From positions 1-64,000 of the forward strand of contig CAXDRX010000003.1 of assembly GCA_963991985.1 (NCBI GenBank): 64,000 nt of DNA, read 5' to 3'. The number at the start of each line of letters is the position of its first letter. Position 1 is the first letter of the stretch. This DNA is from MED-G17 sp963991985 (GTDB lineage: Bacteria > Bacteroidota > Bacteroidia > NS11-12g > UBA9320). Position numbers and translations under genes: made by a program. Positions 1 to 7,234 of the stretch are shown here, piece after piece. Under the pieces are notes generated by a model. It had not been told where the DNA came from, made no database searches, and worked only from the letters and a program-made list of their open reading frames with translations.

Positions 1-78
1 AATGTGATTGAAGTTTTTTTTTAAATGGTAATTTTTAATGTTGAGGGATTGGGTAGGTGAGTTAAGTAAAATTGGAAT

Positions 79-1758
79 TTACTTTCTCAGAATATTTTTA
101 ATTGAATTAATATCCAATTGATTCTTCAACATTTTTGTATTAATTCTTTGGTAAAATTTATGTGCAGTTTGATAAGAATGACCACTTATTCTACAAACTA
201 ACTCAATAGAAGCTGATTTAGAGAACATATAACTCACAAAGTATGAACGTAGATTGTGAGTTGTTGTAATCCCATATTTTTCCCAATTATATTGATTGTC
301 ATTAACACATTTCTCTTTGAATAAATTTAGGTAGTATGTGTTTGAATAACCCTTATTAGGTTTCTCAGATTGATTTGGAGAAGGGAATGTTTTGGGATGT
401 TCGTAAGGATAGAATATTTCAAATATTACATCAATAATATTTGTCTCCCATCTCTCTTTAACTTTCCCTTTTGATGGTATATGAATTGAATTAACATTCT
501 TTGGTGGTTCGTGCCAACTCCATATATTATCTACAATAGGAACTAACCTATCTTTCTTCTTACTATTCTTTATTTCTAATATATAGTAATCTCTTTCTTC
601 TCCTTCACCCTCAACCTTTCTAAAATATGAACTCATCTGAGTTGATTTATTACTAGCGTGTTCTTCCCAAACATCAACATTTCTGTAACTATCTAATATT
701 TCAGAAATTCTAAATCCATATCTCAACTGCAAGAGTGAAATGAAATAAACTATATCACCCATTACAATTAAGTTCTTAGGTTGGTTCTTATGAATCACTC
801 CACTATAAGTTCCATCACTCATCTTTTTATTATATGATAATCTTTCTTCTCTTATCTTCTCTCTATCTCCATCATATTTACAATATAGATTCCAAACTTC
901 TCTGATATATTTAATACAATCTTCAGAAGCAGTTTCATAGTTTTTCAAACTAAAATCATCATAGATTCTATTATGTGTTGAGGGGTCACCATAGAATTCT
1001 TTCAGTAAATAATTTTGATAATCTATTGTGATGTGATGTTGTTTTATTAATCCCTTACCACCCATATCCTTTGGTTCTACCATCCAATTAAAGAACATAC
1101 GAATAGTTTGAAGATGTAACTTAACTGTACTTCTTGCTAACTTATTATTACTCTTAGATTCACCATCTCTATTTTTCTTCTTCCTATCTTTTATATGGGT
1201 TAGATAATCTCTGTAAGTGTTTCTAAAATCATTCTTTGATAGTTCAATGGTTTTAATATTATTTTCAATACAATACTCCTTCAGTTCAGATAACATTCGA
1301 ACCCTGCGAGTCATTGTTTTAATATTTTTTGTTCTTACAACATCATCTTTTGATGTAAGTTCTGAATTCCCTTTAAGATTTTCTTTGTAAACCAATCCAC
1401 CATCTATCATACATTTCTTTATGTACTCATCGATGTATTTTGAGAGGTTAGGTTCAATAACATTCTTATTTGCGAATGATATATTAACCTTTTCTAAAAA
1501 GATTTGAGTTGCGTGGTTAAATGATGTTTTTGAATTACCTATATCATCACAACTACAGAGATATTTTGTTCGTGGAGAGATTTTATCATTTGAAAATTTA
1601 AAGTACCAAAACCATTTTGATTTAATCTTTTTGATTGTAAATGTACCTTTGAACCTATCGCCAATATGATTCTTATTGAAATCAAAGAAGTTGGATTGAT
1701 TGGAATCACTCCATCCTAAACTTTCTAAAACCTTTATTTTCTCTGAACTTTTTTTCAT
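79..1758 (-). CDS. Tyrosine recombinase / phage-type integrase
   Basis: A 559-residue site-specific recombinase that would cut and rejoin DNA at short attachment sites through a covalent tyrosine-DNA link. The C-terminal half carries the catalytic set: Arg350 (YGFRISEI), a lysine in the KKKDRLVP stretch near 400, His501 and Arg504 (HNLR), His527 (SGHS) and the nucleophile Tyr536 (FYQRI). Residues about 140-230 look like the helical core-binding (SAM-like) domain. The N-terminal 130 residues are longer than in XerC/D and may form an arm-binding region. It is longer than XerC/D (about 300 residues), so a mobile-element integrase is more likely than a housekeeping recombinase. It stands alone beside a non-coding gap and is clearly more AT-rich than the genes to its right, which suggests transfer. 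Target site and element extent are not visible. Confidence 0.93.
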   Translation of the reverse strand: MKKSSEKIKVLESLGWSDSNQSNFFDFNKNHIGDRFKGTFTIKKIKSKWFWYFKFSNDKISPRTKYLCSCDDIGNSKTSFNHATQIFLEKVNISFANKNVIEPNLSKYIDEYIKKCMIDGGLVYKENLKGNSELTSKDDVVRTKNIKTMTRRVRMLSELKEYCIENNIKTIELSKNDFRNTYRDYLTHIKDRKKKNRDGESKSNNKLARSTVKLHLQTIRMFFNWMVEPKDMGGKGLIKQHHITIDYQNYLLKEFYGDPSTHNRIYDDFSLKNYETASEDCIKYIREVWNLYCKYDGDREKIREERLSYNKKMSDGTYSGVIHKNQPKNLIVMGDIVYFISLLQLRYGFRISEILDSYRNVDVWEEHASNKSTQMSSYFRKVEGEGEERDYYILEIKNSKKKDRLVPIVDNIWSWHEPPKNVNSIHIPSKGKVKERWETNIIDVIFEIFYPYEHPKTFPSPNQSEKPNKGYSNTYYLNLFKEKCVNDNQYNWEKYGITTTHNLRSYFVSYMFSKSASIELVCRISGHSYQTAHKFYQRINTKMLKNQLDINSIKNILRK

Positions 1759-1775
1759 TTGGATAATTGGATATC

Positions 1776-1783
1776 CAAATATA
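1776..1783 (-). promoter_or_regulatory. Probable integrase promoter -7 element
   Basis: The minus strand reads TATATTTG, an exact match to the Bacteroidota -7 consensus TAnnTTTG, 17 bases before the integrase ATG. It lies inside an inverted repeat (ATTTGGAT at 1757-1764 and ATCCAAAT at 1773-1780) that also covers the start codon, so a protein bound there, perhaps the recombinase itself, could block transcription. The -33 element is not clear. Confidence 0.55.
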
Positions 1784-1799
1784 CAAAATAATAATAAAT

Positions 1800-1820
1800 G
1801 GGGTTAACTTGGGGTTAACT
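1800..1820. repeat. Tandem 10-bp repeat upstream of integrase
   Basis: GGGGTTAACT occurs at 1800-1809 and again at 1811-1820; each copy contains the palindrome GTTAAC. A perfect inverted repeat, ACTGAT-A-ATCAGT, follows at 1843-1855. Short direct repeats next to an integrase gene are typical of recombinase arm sites or of regulator sites, but no function is proven by sequence alone. Confidence 0.5.
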
Positions 1821-2220
1821 AATGAAAATGAAAATGTAACTAACTGATAATCAGTATATAATTAACAATCATAACTTTCCAAATACATTTTTCTTGCTTT
1901 GCTGGAAGACACTTTTTTTTGGGTGTGCGAAGATACAAAGATTCGCGCAATTACGCCATTATGGCAGATTTTTTACCATACTCCCACGAAAAAATCATTC
2001 TTTACACCTTGCTGTGCGCTTGGTTCTTTTTCTTTAGGCGAGTGATTCTGAAGAATCCGATGCTCGTAACGATTACTTGGGCCAGAAAGCCAAAAGTTAT
2101 TATAACTTTCAAAAAAATATTGGCGGTTCTACCAATCCAATAAAGTCAACAGGACAGCGCCTGAAGGCTATATTGTGTGCAATCGCTGCATATTTTCCAG
2201 CGAGATTAAACACGGCAGAT

Positions 2221-3240
2221 TTAGCTTTTTTTGTTTTTCTGCAAAAACTGTTCGGCTATTTTCAGGGCAGCATTCACGGCCTGGTCCATGTCTATGTAAA
2301 TATATAGACCCAAGCGACCAATAAAGGTTGTTTTTTCATTTGGAAGGGCTTGATATTTTTTATAGAGTGCACGATTGATTCCGTGTATATCTTTTACTGG
2401 GTAAAACCGTTCGTTGTTGTTGTCTTTGTAGTCGCAAGGTTCTTCGTAAGTTAGGGTGGTGCATTGGTCGTTCTGGCCATGCTCGGGAATGTTTTTCCAT
2501 TCGGTAACACGGGTATATGGCCCCCGATGGGTAAAATTGACTGTGGCCACAGGTAGCACCTTGGGGAATGGCAAATCTAGGGTATGAAATTTTACCGACC
2601 GGTAGGGCAATTCGCCAAAGCAATGGTCGTAGTATTCGTCGATGGGCATGGCATTGAAAATGTGGAAAGCCTTTTCCTCCATTGATTTTTGAAAAGGTGT
2701 TTGCAAACTAACGCGGATATTGGGGTGGCGGAGCATGTTTTGCACCAAATGGGTGTATCCCTCTTTGGGCATGGCTTGATAGGGGTCGTTGGGGAAATAG
2801 AATTCATTATCGTCGTCTCTCACAGGCACCCGTTGAAGAATATCAGGGTTGAGCTCTTCGAGTTTCATGGCCCACATTTTTTCGGAGTAGGGGCGATAAA
2901 AGGTTTCTACGATGTTTTCCTCTCCCACAATTTCTTTGGTTTCTCTGTTGACGGGTAAGGTAACATAACGACCGTCTTTGAGCATGGCTTTTACTTGGTG
3001 TTTATAGGGGACCCATTCGGCAAATTGTTGGAGATAACGAAATACTTTTTCGTTTTTGGTGTGAAAAAGATGAGGACCGTATTGGTGTACTCGAATACCA
3101 TTTTTATTAACATAGTCATATACATTGCCTCCAATGTGGTCTCGCTTTTCAATGATGTGAATTTTGTAGCCCTCCAATGCCAATTGGCGGGCAATTACCA
3201 CACCGGAAAGACCGCATCCTACCACCAGAATTTCTTTCAT
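2221..3240 (-). CDS. glf: UDP-galactopyranose mutase
   Basis: A flavoenzyme that interconverts UDP-galactopyranose and UDP-galactofuranose, supplying galactofuranose for surface glycans. The N-terminus has the FAD-binding dinucleotide fold (VVGCGLSGVVIARQLA, from residue 6), then the family motif around YGPHLFHT. The C-terminal block FIGRLGLYIYIDMDQAV matches the GRLxxYxYxDMDQ signature. At 339 residues it is somewhat shorter than the common 365-385. It begins one base after the stop of the glycosyltransferase gene, so the two are probably cotranscribed, with the transferase first. This pairing fits a surface polysaccharide or glycolipid locus. Confidence 0.95.
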   Translation of the reverse strand: MKEILVVGCGLSGVVIARQLALEGYKIHIIEKRDHIGGNVYDYVNKNGIRVHQYGPHLFHTKNEKVFRYLQQFAEWVPYKHQVKAMLKDGRYVTLPVNRETKEIVGEENIVETFYRPYSEKMWAMKLEELNPDILQRVPVRDDDNEFYFPNDPYQAMPKEGYTHLVQNMLRHPNIRVSLQTPFQKSMEEKAFHIFNAMPIDEYYDHCFGELPYRSVKFHTLDLPFPKVLPVATVNFTHRGPYTRVTEWKNIPEHGQNDQCTTLTYEEPCDYKDNNNERFYPVKDIHGINRALYKKYQALPNEKTTFIGRLGLYIYIDMDQAVNAALKIAEQFLQKNKKS

Positions 3241-3241
3241 C

Positions 3242-3985
3242 TTAATGGAGTTTTTTCTTCAAAAAATAAAGGTCAAACAACAAACCCAAACCCATTTGTA
3301 CCACGCGCAATACATTGATGGAATTTTCGCCTCCGATTCTTTCTGGAAACTCAATGGCCGGGCGGGAGATTTGGTATTTTTTTTTGGACAAAACGTAGCT
3401 CAATGCGATGTTGTGGATATCGAAAGATTCTGGGATGAAGGCCAGGGCATCTTGCAAAGCCTCACGCTGAATTAGTCGATAGGGCGTATTGGGGTCTTGC
3501 AGTCCGATTCCGGTAACCAATGAGGAAAAAAAAGCAGAAAGTTTGGAGGTCATTTTCCTTGCCCAGCCGTCTCCGCGATTTTGTCTTTTGCCCAATACAA
3601 AGTGGTATTGGTTTCTCTCTTTCCAAAAAGTATCGAAAAATTGGGGTCGGCATTGTCCGTCGCTGTCTATCTGCAAAATGAAAGAGGCCGAAGTTTTGGA
3701 GAGGGCAAAGTCATAGCCTAAGCGAATGCTCCTTCCATGACCACTGTTGTGTTTGTTGAGAATGGCCAGCTTGCCATCTATATTGTTCATTTTATCTAGG
3801 CTATCGTCTTTTGAGCCATCATTGACCAAAATCAACAAATAGTCGATGTTCAATTCTGTAAATTTTTCTATCCACTCTTCACAAACCTTTTGGATAGCAT
3901 CCGTTTCATTGTAAACAGGGACCACCACGGCTAGCTCACAGCTGAACTTGGACTTGAGGGAATGAAGACTTAAATCAAAAATCAA
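3242..3985 (-). CDS. Glycosyltransferase family 2, dolichol-phosphate-mannose-synthase-like
   Basis: An inverting GT-A glycosyltransferase of 247 residues, with no membrane segment long enough to be sure of. The fold is shown by VVVPVYNE (residues 20-27), LVNDGSKDDS (53-62), the metal and nucleotide-sugar motif DSDGQ (107-111) and a QDPNTPYRLI block typical of DPM1/GtrB-like members that move a sugar onto a polyprenyl phosphate. The start used is a TTG; the nearest in-frame alternative (GTG) would cut into the first motif. A TACCTTTG promoter element lies 13 bases upstream on the same strand. It forms an operon with glf. The sugar donor and acceptor cannot be read from sequence. Confidence 0.85.
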   Translation of the reverse strand: MIFDLSLHSLKSKFSCELAVVVPVYNETDAIQKVCEEWIEKFTELNIDYLLILVNDGSKDDSLDKMNNIDGKLAILNKHNSGHGRSIRLGYDFALSKTSASFILQIDSDGQCRPQFFDTFWKERNQYHFVLGKRQNRGDGWARKMTSKLSAFFSSLVTGIGLQDPNTPYRLIQREALQDALAFIPESFDIHNIALSYVLSKKKYQISRPAIEFPERIGGENSINVLRVVQMGLGLLFDLYFLKKKLH

Positions 3986-3998
3986 AACAATTAGAAAT

Positions 3999-4006
3999 CA
4001 AAGGTA
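3999..4006 (-). promoter_or_regulatory. Probable -7 element for the glycosyltransferase-glf operon
   Basis: The minus strand reads TACCTTTG, an exact TAnnTTTG match, 13 bases before the TTG start of the glycosyltransferase. Confidence 0.5.
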
Positions 4007-4028
4007 GGGGTTTCATTGCTTACATGCT

Positions 4029-4036
4029 TAATTTTG
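4029..4036 (+). promoter_or_regulatory. Probable -7 element for the RmlD-like gene; helps decide the start codon
   Basis: TAATTTTG matches TAnnTTTG exactly and is followed after five bases (CCATC) by GTG at 4042. An ATG at 4024 lies upstream of and partly within this element, so if the promoter is real that ATG cannot be the start. The resulting transcript would be leaderless or nearly so. Confidence 0.5.
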
Positions 4037-4041
4037 CCATC

Positions 4042-4947
4042 GTGAAAAAAGTATTGGTAACAGGAAGCAATGGATTGTTGGGCCAAAAGTTATGCGATTT
4101 ATATTTGCCTTTGGAAGAAATTGACTTTTTGGCGACAGCACGCGGAAAAAACCGTTATCCCTCTACTTCGTTGTCTTACCAAGAAATGGACATCAGCCAA
4201 AAGGGGTCAGTGCAAAAGGTTCTCCAAGCTTTTCGCCCCGATTGTGTGATTCATACTGCAGCCATGACGCATGTAGACGATTGTGAAGAGAATCCTAAAG
4301 AATGTGATTTGTTAAATGTAGAGGCGGTTAAATTTTTGGTAGAAACCTGCAACGCTGTGGGTGCTCACTTCATTCATTTGAGCACTGATTTTATTTTTGA
4401 TGGTCAAGAAGGTCCCTACTCAGAGGAAGCAGTTCCCAATCCCTTATGCTACTATGGAAAGAGTAAACTTCGGGCAGAAGAATATGTCCAAGAACATTGC
4501 AAGAGCTGGAGCATTTTGCGTACTGTGTTGGTCTATGGATTGGTGCAAGATATGAGTCGAAGCAATATTGTTCTTTGGGCCAAAAATGCGCTTTTGGATA
4601 AAAAGGTCATCCGAGTGGTAGACGATCAATTTCGTACGCCCACCCTAGCAGAAGATTTGGCTTTGGGTTGCCGATTGGCGGAAATGAAAGAAGCTACAGG
4701 TGTTTTTCATATTTCTGGAAAAGACTTTATGAGTATCTACGAGTTGGTGAAACGGGTGGCGAATGCATATCAATTGAGTATGGAAAATGTGGAAAAAGTA
4801 TCTAGCCAAATCCTAAATCAAAAAGCACAGCGGCCGTCCAAAACAGGATTTGTTTTGGAAAAAGCACGAAGTGTATTGGGTTTTATGCCGCGTAGCTTTG
4901 AAGAGGGTATTGCCCTTGTTGAGCGACAATTTCAAGCTTATCGGTAA
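4042..4947 (+). CDS. RmlD-like NAD(P)-dependent sugar reductase (extended SDR family)
   Basis: A 301-residue protein of the RmlD_sub_bind / dTDP-4-dehydrorhamnose reductase group, which reduces a 4-keto nucleotide sugar. The N-terminal VLVTGSNGLLGQK is the nucleotide-binding loop. HTAAMTHVDDCE, LSTDFIFDG and the catalytic YYGKSK motif follow in the usual order for the family. The GTG at 4042 is chosen because a promoter element occupies the region of the upstream ATG at 4024; starting there would add six residues. It is divergent from the glycosyltransferase-glf pair. No rmlA, B or C is nearby, so the exact substrate is unsure; many Bacteroidota relatives are simply called SDR family oxidoreductases. 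Confidence 0.82.
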   Translation: MKKVLVTGSNGLLGQKLCDLYLPLEEIDFLATARGKNRYPSTSLSYQEMDISQKGSVQKVLQAFRPDCVIHTAAMTHVDDCEENPKECDLLNVEAVKFLVETCNAVGAHFIHLSTDFIFDGQEGPYSEEAVPNPLCYYGKSKLRAEEYVQEHCKSWSILRTVLVYGLVQDMSRSNIVLWAKNALLDKKVIRVVDDQFRTPTLAEDLALGCRLAEMKEATGVFHISGKDFMSIYELVKRVANAYQLSMENVEKVSSQILNQKAQRPSKTGFVLEKARSVLGFMPRSFEEGIALVERQFQAYR

Positions 4948-4948
4948 T

Positions 4949-5434
4949 TTATTTTATTATAATGTCAACCGTAGTACTGAGTGCTTTACCGTAAGATCGG
5001 TGAATGCCATCCGCAAATTGAAGTGCCAATTTGTGTTTGCCCGGCGAGAGGTTCAAATAGGTTTCAGTCTGTCCGCCCCCAAAGTGAATGTGTGCCGAGT
5101 CTGCAGGAACCATTGTTTTTTGTGGAATAAAATCACCCCGATCTACCAGAATGTGATGGTGTCCCGTTCCATCAACCACTTGCCCTGAAGGTACAACTTT
5201 CATGCCTTCCACACCCATTTTCACATAAACCGGACTGGTCATTTGTTGTCCATTTTGTAGATTAACAAAAAATACTTTGGCATTTTTAGGAAGTTGAAAA
5301 GGATCTTCTTGCGCGTGGGTCTGTGTAGTGGCGTGCTCGTGATGGCCTTTGCTTTCGTGGACTTCATTGTCAGAAGATTTTTGTGCACATGCAGAAAAAA
5401 CAAACAGACTCAAAAAGATGAAATGATGTTTCAT
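4949..5434 (-). CDS. DUF4399 lipoprotein with His-rich segment
   Basis: A 161-residue exported protein. The N-terminus is a lipoprotein signal ending at Cys16 (FSACAQ), so it should be anchored to a membrane facing the periplasm. A His-rich linker follows (HESKGHHEHATTQTHAQ, about residues 26-42). The rest is a DUF4399 domain with the conserved GTGHHHILVD, HIHFGGGQTET and LSPGKHKLALQFAD blocks. The function of the family is not established. The many histidines make metal binding plausible, but this is inference. Its stop is one base from the stop of the RmlD-like gene (convergent), and it is divergent from the RRM gene. A near-match -7 element (CATCTTTG) lies just upstream. Confidence 0.85.
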   Translation of the reverse strand: MKHHFIFLSLFVFSACAQKSSDNEVHESKGHHEHATTQTHAQEDPFQLPKNAKVFFVNLQNGQQMTSPVYVKMGVEGMKVVPSGQVVDGTGHHHILVDRGDFIPQKTMVPADSAHIHFGGGQTETYLNLSPGKHKLALQFADGIHRSYGKALSTTVDIIIK

Positions 5435-5496
5435 ATGATTGAGAACAAAGATGTGCCTTTTTTATTTTAAAAAAATATTTGTATACTCGAAAAATC

Positions 5497-5529
5497 TCGG
5501 TGTCGAATTCGAGACACCATTTTCACCGA
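5497..5529 (+). promoter_or_regulatory. Competing hairpins in the 5' leader of the RRM gene
   Basis: Three stems share bases and cannot all form: GGTGTC (5499-5504) with GACACC (5513-5518); TCGGTG (5497-5502) with CACCGA (5524-5529); and TCTCG (5495-5499) with CGAGA (5510-5514). The second ends 11 bases before the start codon at 5541. Alternative pairing this close to the start of an RNA-binding-protein gene could allow autoregulation or a temperature response. No known riboswitch class is recognised. Confidence 0.35.
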
Positions 5530-5540
5530 ACAATAAAAAA

Positions 5541-5852
5541 ATGATTAAACTATTTGTTGCTAAATTGAACCCCGAGACGAATTCTGAGGATTTAAAACGG
5601 TTGTTTTCTCCATTCGGACGAGTAACCTCTGCCAAAATTGTAATGGATGCCAAATCTGGCAATTCTAAGAATTATGGTTTTGTAGAAATGAGCCATGATC
5701 GCGCTGCCTTGCAAGCGATAGACGAGCTCCACCATTCGATTTTTATGGATTACGAGATTATTGTAAAGCGCTCAGAACCCAAGGGAGATTTGCTACAAGA
5801 AGAGAGACAAACAAATGAGTATTTGCACAAACCTCGCCGACGCTCTGACTAG
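5541..5852 (+). CDS. RRM-type RNA-binding protein
   Basis: A 103-residue protein made of a single RNA-recognition motif with a short basic tail. RNP2 is LFVAKL (residues 4-9) and RNP1 is NYGFVEM (about 45-51); its aromatic Tyr and Phe are the usual RNA-stacking residues. It ends in KPRRRSD. Such single-RRM proteins are common in Bacteroidota and act on RNA folding or small-RNA regulation. The ATG at 5541 is preferred because it puts LFVAKL at the N-terminus, as in the family; the frame is open further upstream, but that stretch lacks family similarity. Its last four bases overlap the end of ftsZ on the other strand. Confidence 0.88.
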   Translation: MIKLFVAKLNPETNSEDLKRLFSPFGRVTSAKIVMDAKSGNSKNYGFVEMSHDRAALQAIDELHHSIFMDYEIIVKRSEPKGDLLQEERQTNEYLHKPRRRSD

Positions 5853-7231
5853 TCTACTTGGTCGTGGAGGAAGGAATTATTGGACTTTGGCATTGGCTGT
5901 CCTTCTTTGTCGAAGAGACTCCATCTTGTGAGTTCGGTTTGTGAACTATGGTTTACTTGAGCCAATTTCACTCCGTTTCTTTTGTAGGCAGGTGTTCCTT
6001 CCATTTCTTCCATTTCGTCATTGGCTTTTTCGTGTAGTTTGGATAGTTCTTTGAGCCTTTTTGCTTGATCAATGTGTTTTCTTTTGTTTTCCATCATTTC
6101 ACTATCCATTGGTTGGTGGTCCTTATTTTCTCCAAAAAGATCGATTCTCTGGCCCAAATTTTGGTCGGCACTGCTCTCCAAAGTATTTTCATGCATGGTA
6201 TCAATTTCTATTTGGATGTGTTCGTCCAATTCAGCCATTTCAACACCCTCTTTTGGTAGGTTTTCCCTTGGGCTAAAGTCCGTGGCTATGATGGTTACTT
6301 TTATCCCATTTCCTAGGTGTTGATTTTCATTGAAACTGGCTTTCAAAATTGTATCTACGCCCGATTCATCCCTTACAAAGTTGCAAATGGTGTCAAACTC
6401 TTCAAGAGTAAGCTCTTCTTCGGGACCATAGGCAACTTGGACCAACATTTTTTTGGCTCCGGATAGTTTGTCATCGTCTAATAGGGGAGAAGCGATGGCC
6501 TCTTTTGCGGCATCGGTTGCTCTGTCTTGCCCGGTGCTGGTTCCGGTTCCCATAATGACCTTGCCCCCATTTTTCATTACATTGTAAACATCCCTAAAAT
6601 CCACATTGATAATTCCTTGAACGGTGATCATTTCTGAAATTCCTTTGGCGGCCGTATTGAGGATTTCATCGGCATGCGCAAAAGCTTTTGTGATGGGTAA
6701 TTTTCCGTAGATTTCTTTGAGTCGGTCGTTTGAAATGACCAAAATTGAGTCGACATGTTTCTTGAGTTCCTCTACTCCATCGGAAGCAATATTGCTTCTG
6801 TGTGAGCCTTCCATACCAAATGGAGTTGTAACAATGGCCACAGTCAGGATTCCGGCTTCTTTGGCCATTTCTGCAATGACCGGCGCTGCACCTGTTCCTG
6901 TTCCTCCACCCATTCCTGCGGTGATGAAAAGCATTTTTGTATTTACCCCTAAGGTTTCTTGAATTTCATTCATGCTTTCTATGGCTGCTTTTTTTCCGAC
7001 CTCGGGATCTGCACCTGCGCCAAGGCCTTCATTGGTTTCTGCGCCAAGCTGAATTTTGTTTGGGATGGGACTTGCTTCCAATACTTGTGCATCTGTATTG
7101 CACACACAAAAATCTACTCCCTGGATTCCATTTTGGAACATATAATTTACGGCGTTGCAACCTCCTTGGCCGACACCCATAACTTTGATAATGGATGATT
7201 TTTCTTTTGGTAATTCTACTCTAAATGTCAT
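5849..7231 (-). CDS. ftsZ: Cell division protein FtsZ
   Basis: The tubulin-like GTPase that forms the cytoplasmic Z-ring. Glycine-rich loops GQGGCNAVN (21-29) and GGGTGTGAAP (108-117) bind GTP, and NVDFRDVYNVM (209-219) is the T7 loop that completes catalysis in the neighbouring subunit. The folded domains end near residue 320. A charged linker of about 125 residues follows, then the tail NNSFLHDQVD, the Bacteroidota version of the peptide that binds FtsA. Total length 460, longer than the E. coli protein (383) because of the linker. It is the last gene of the dcw operon, three bases after ftsA. Confidence 0.99.
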   Translation of the reverse strand: MTFRVELPKEKSSIIKVMGVGQGGCNAVNYMFQNGIQGVDFCVCNTDAQVLEASPIPNKIQLGAETNEGLGAGADPEVGKKAAIESMNEIQETLGVNTKMLFITAGMGGGTGTGAAPVIAEMAKEAGILTVAIVTTPFGMEGSHRSNIASDGVEELKKHVDSILVISNDRLKEIYGKLPITKAFAHADEILNTAAKGISEMITVQGIINVDFRDVYNVMKNGGKVIMGTGTSTGQDRATDAAKEAIASPLLDDDKLSGAKKMLVQVAYGPEEELTLEEFDTICNFVRDESGVDTILKASFNENQHLGNGIKVTIIATDFSPRENLPKEGVEMAELDEHIQIEIDTMHENTLESSADQNLGQRIDLFGENKDHQPMDSEMMENKRKHIDQAKRLKELSKLHEKANDEMEEMEGTPAYKRNGVKLAQVNHSSQTELTRWSLFDKEGQPMPKSNNSFLHDQVD

Positions 7232-7234
7232 AGC

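Larger units (their letters stand above)
1759..2220. other. 462-base gap without a recognisable gene
   Basis: This is the only gap above 300 bases in the window. It holds the repeats next to the integrase, a minus-strand promoter-like stretch (TATCTTCG, complement of 1928-1935, preceded by TTTG) and a 6-bp stem with a 9-base loop (2183-2188 with 2198-2203) that has no U-tract and so is a poor terminator. Two short plus-strand frames (1919-2143 and one running through 2077-2307 into the mutase gene) read as low-complexity or family-less peptides. No tRNA-like fold is seen. It may contain the right attachment site of the element carrying the integrase, or decayed sequence. Confidence 0.5.

Noticed and set aside
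105..1773. Inverted 9-mers (TATCCAATT near 111 and AATTGGATA near 1765) as the ends of an insertion sequence
   Set aside because: Nine bases in AT-rich DNA, one copy within the integrase coding region, no target duplication, and tyrosine recombinases do not use such ends.
2183..2203. 6-bp stem-loop after the end of glf as a terminator
   Set aside because: No run of U follows the stem on either strand and the stem is short.
1919..2307. Two short rightward open frames in the gap after the integrase
   Set aside because: The peptides have no family resemblance, one runs into the end of glf on the other strand, and neither has a good start context; treated as non-coding or decayed sequence.
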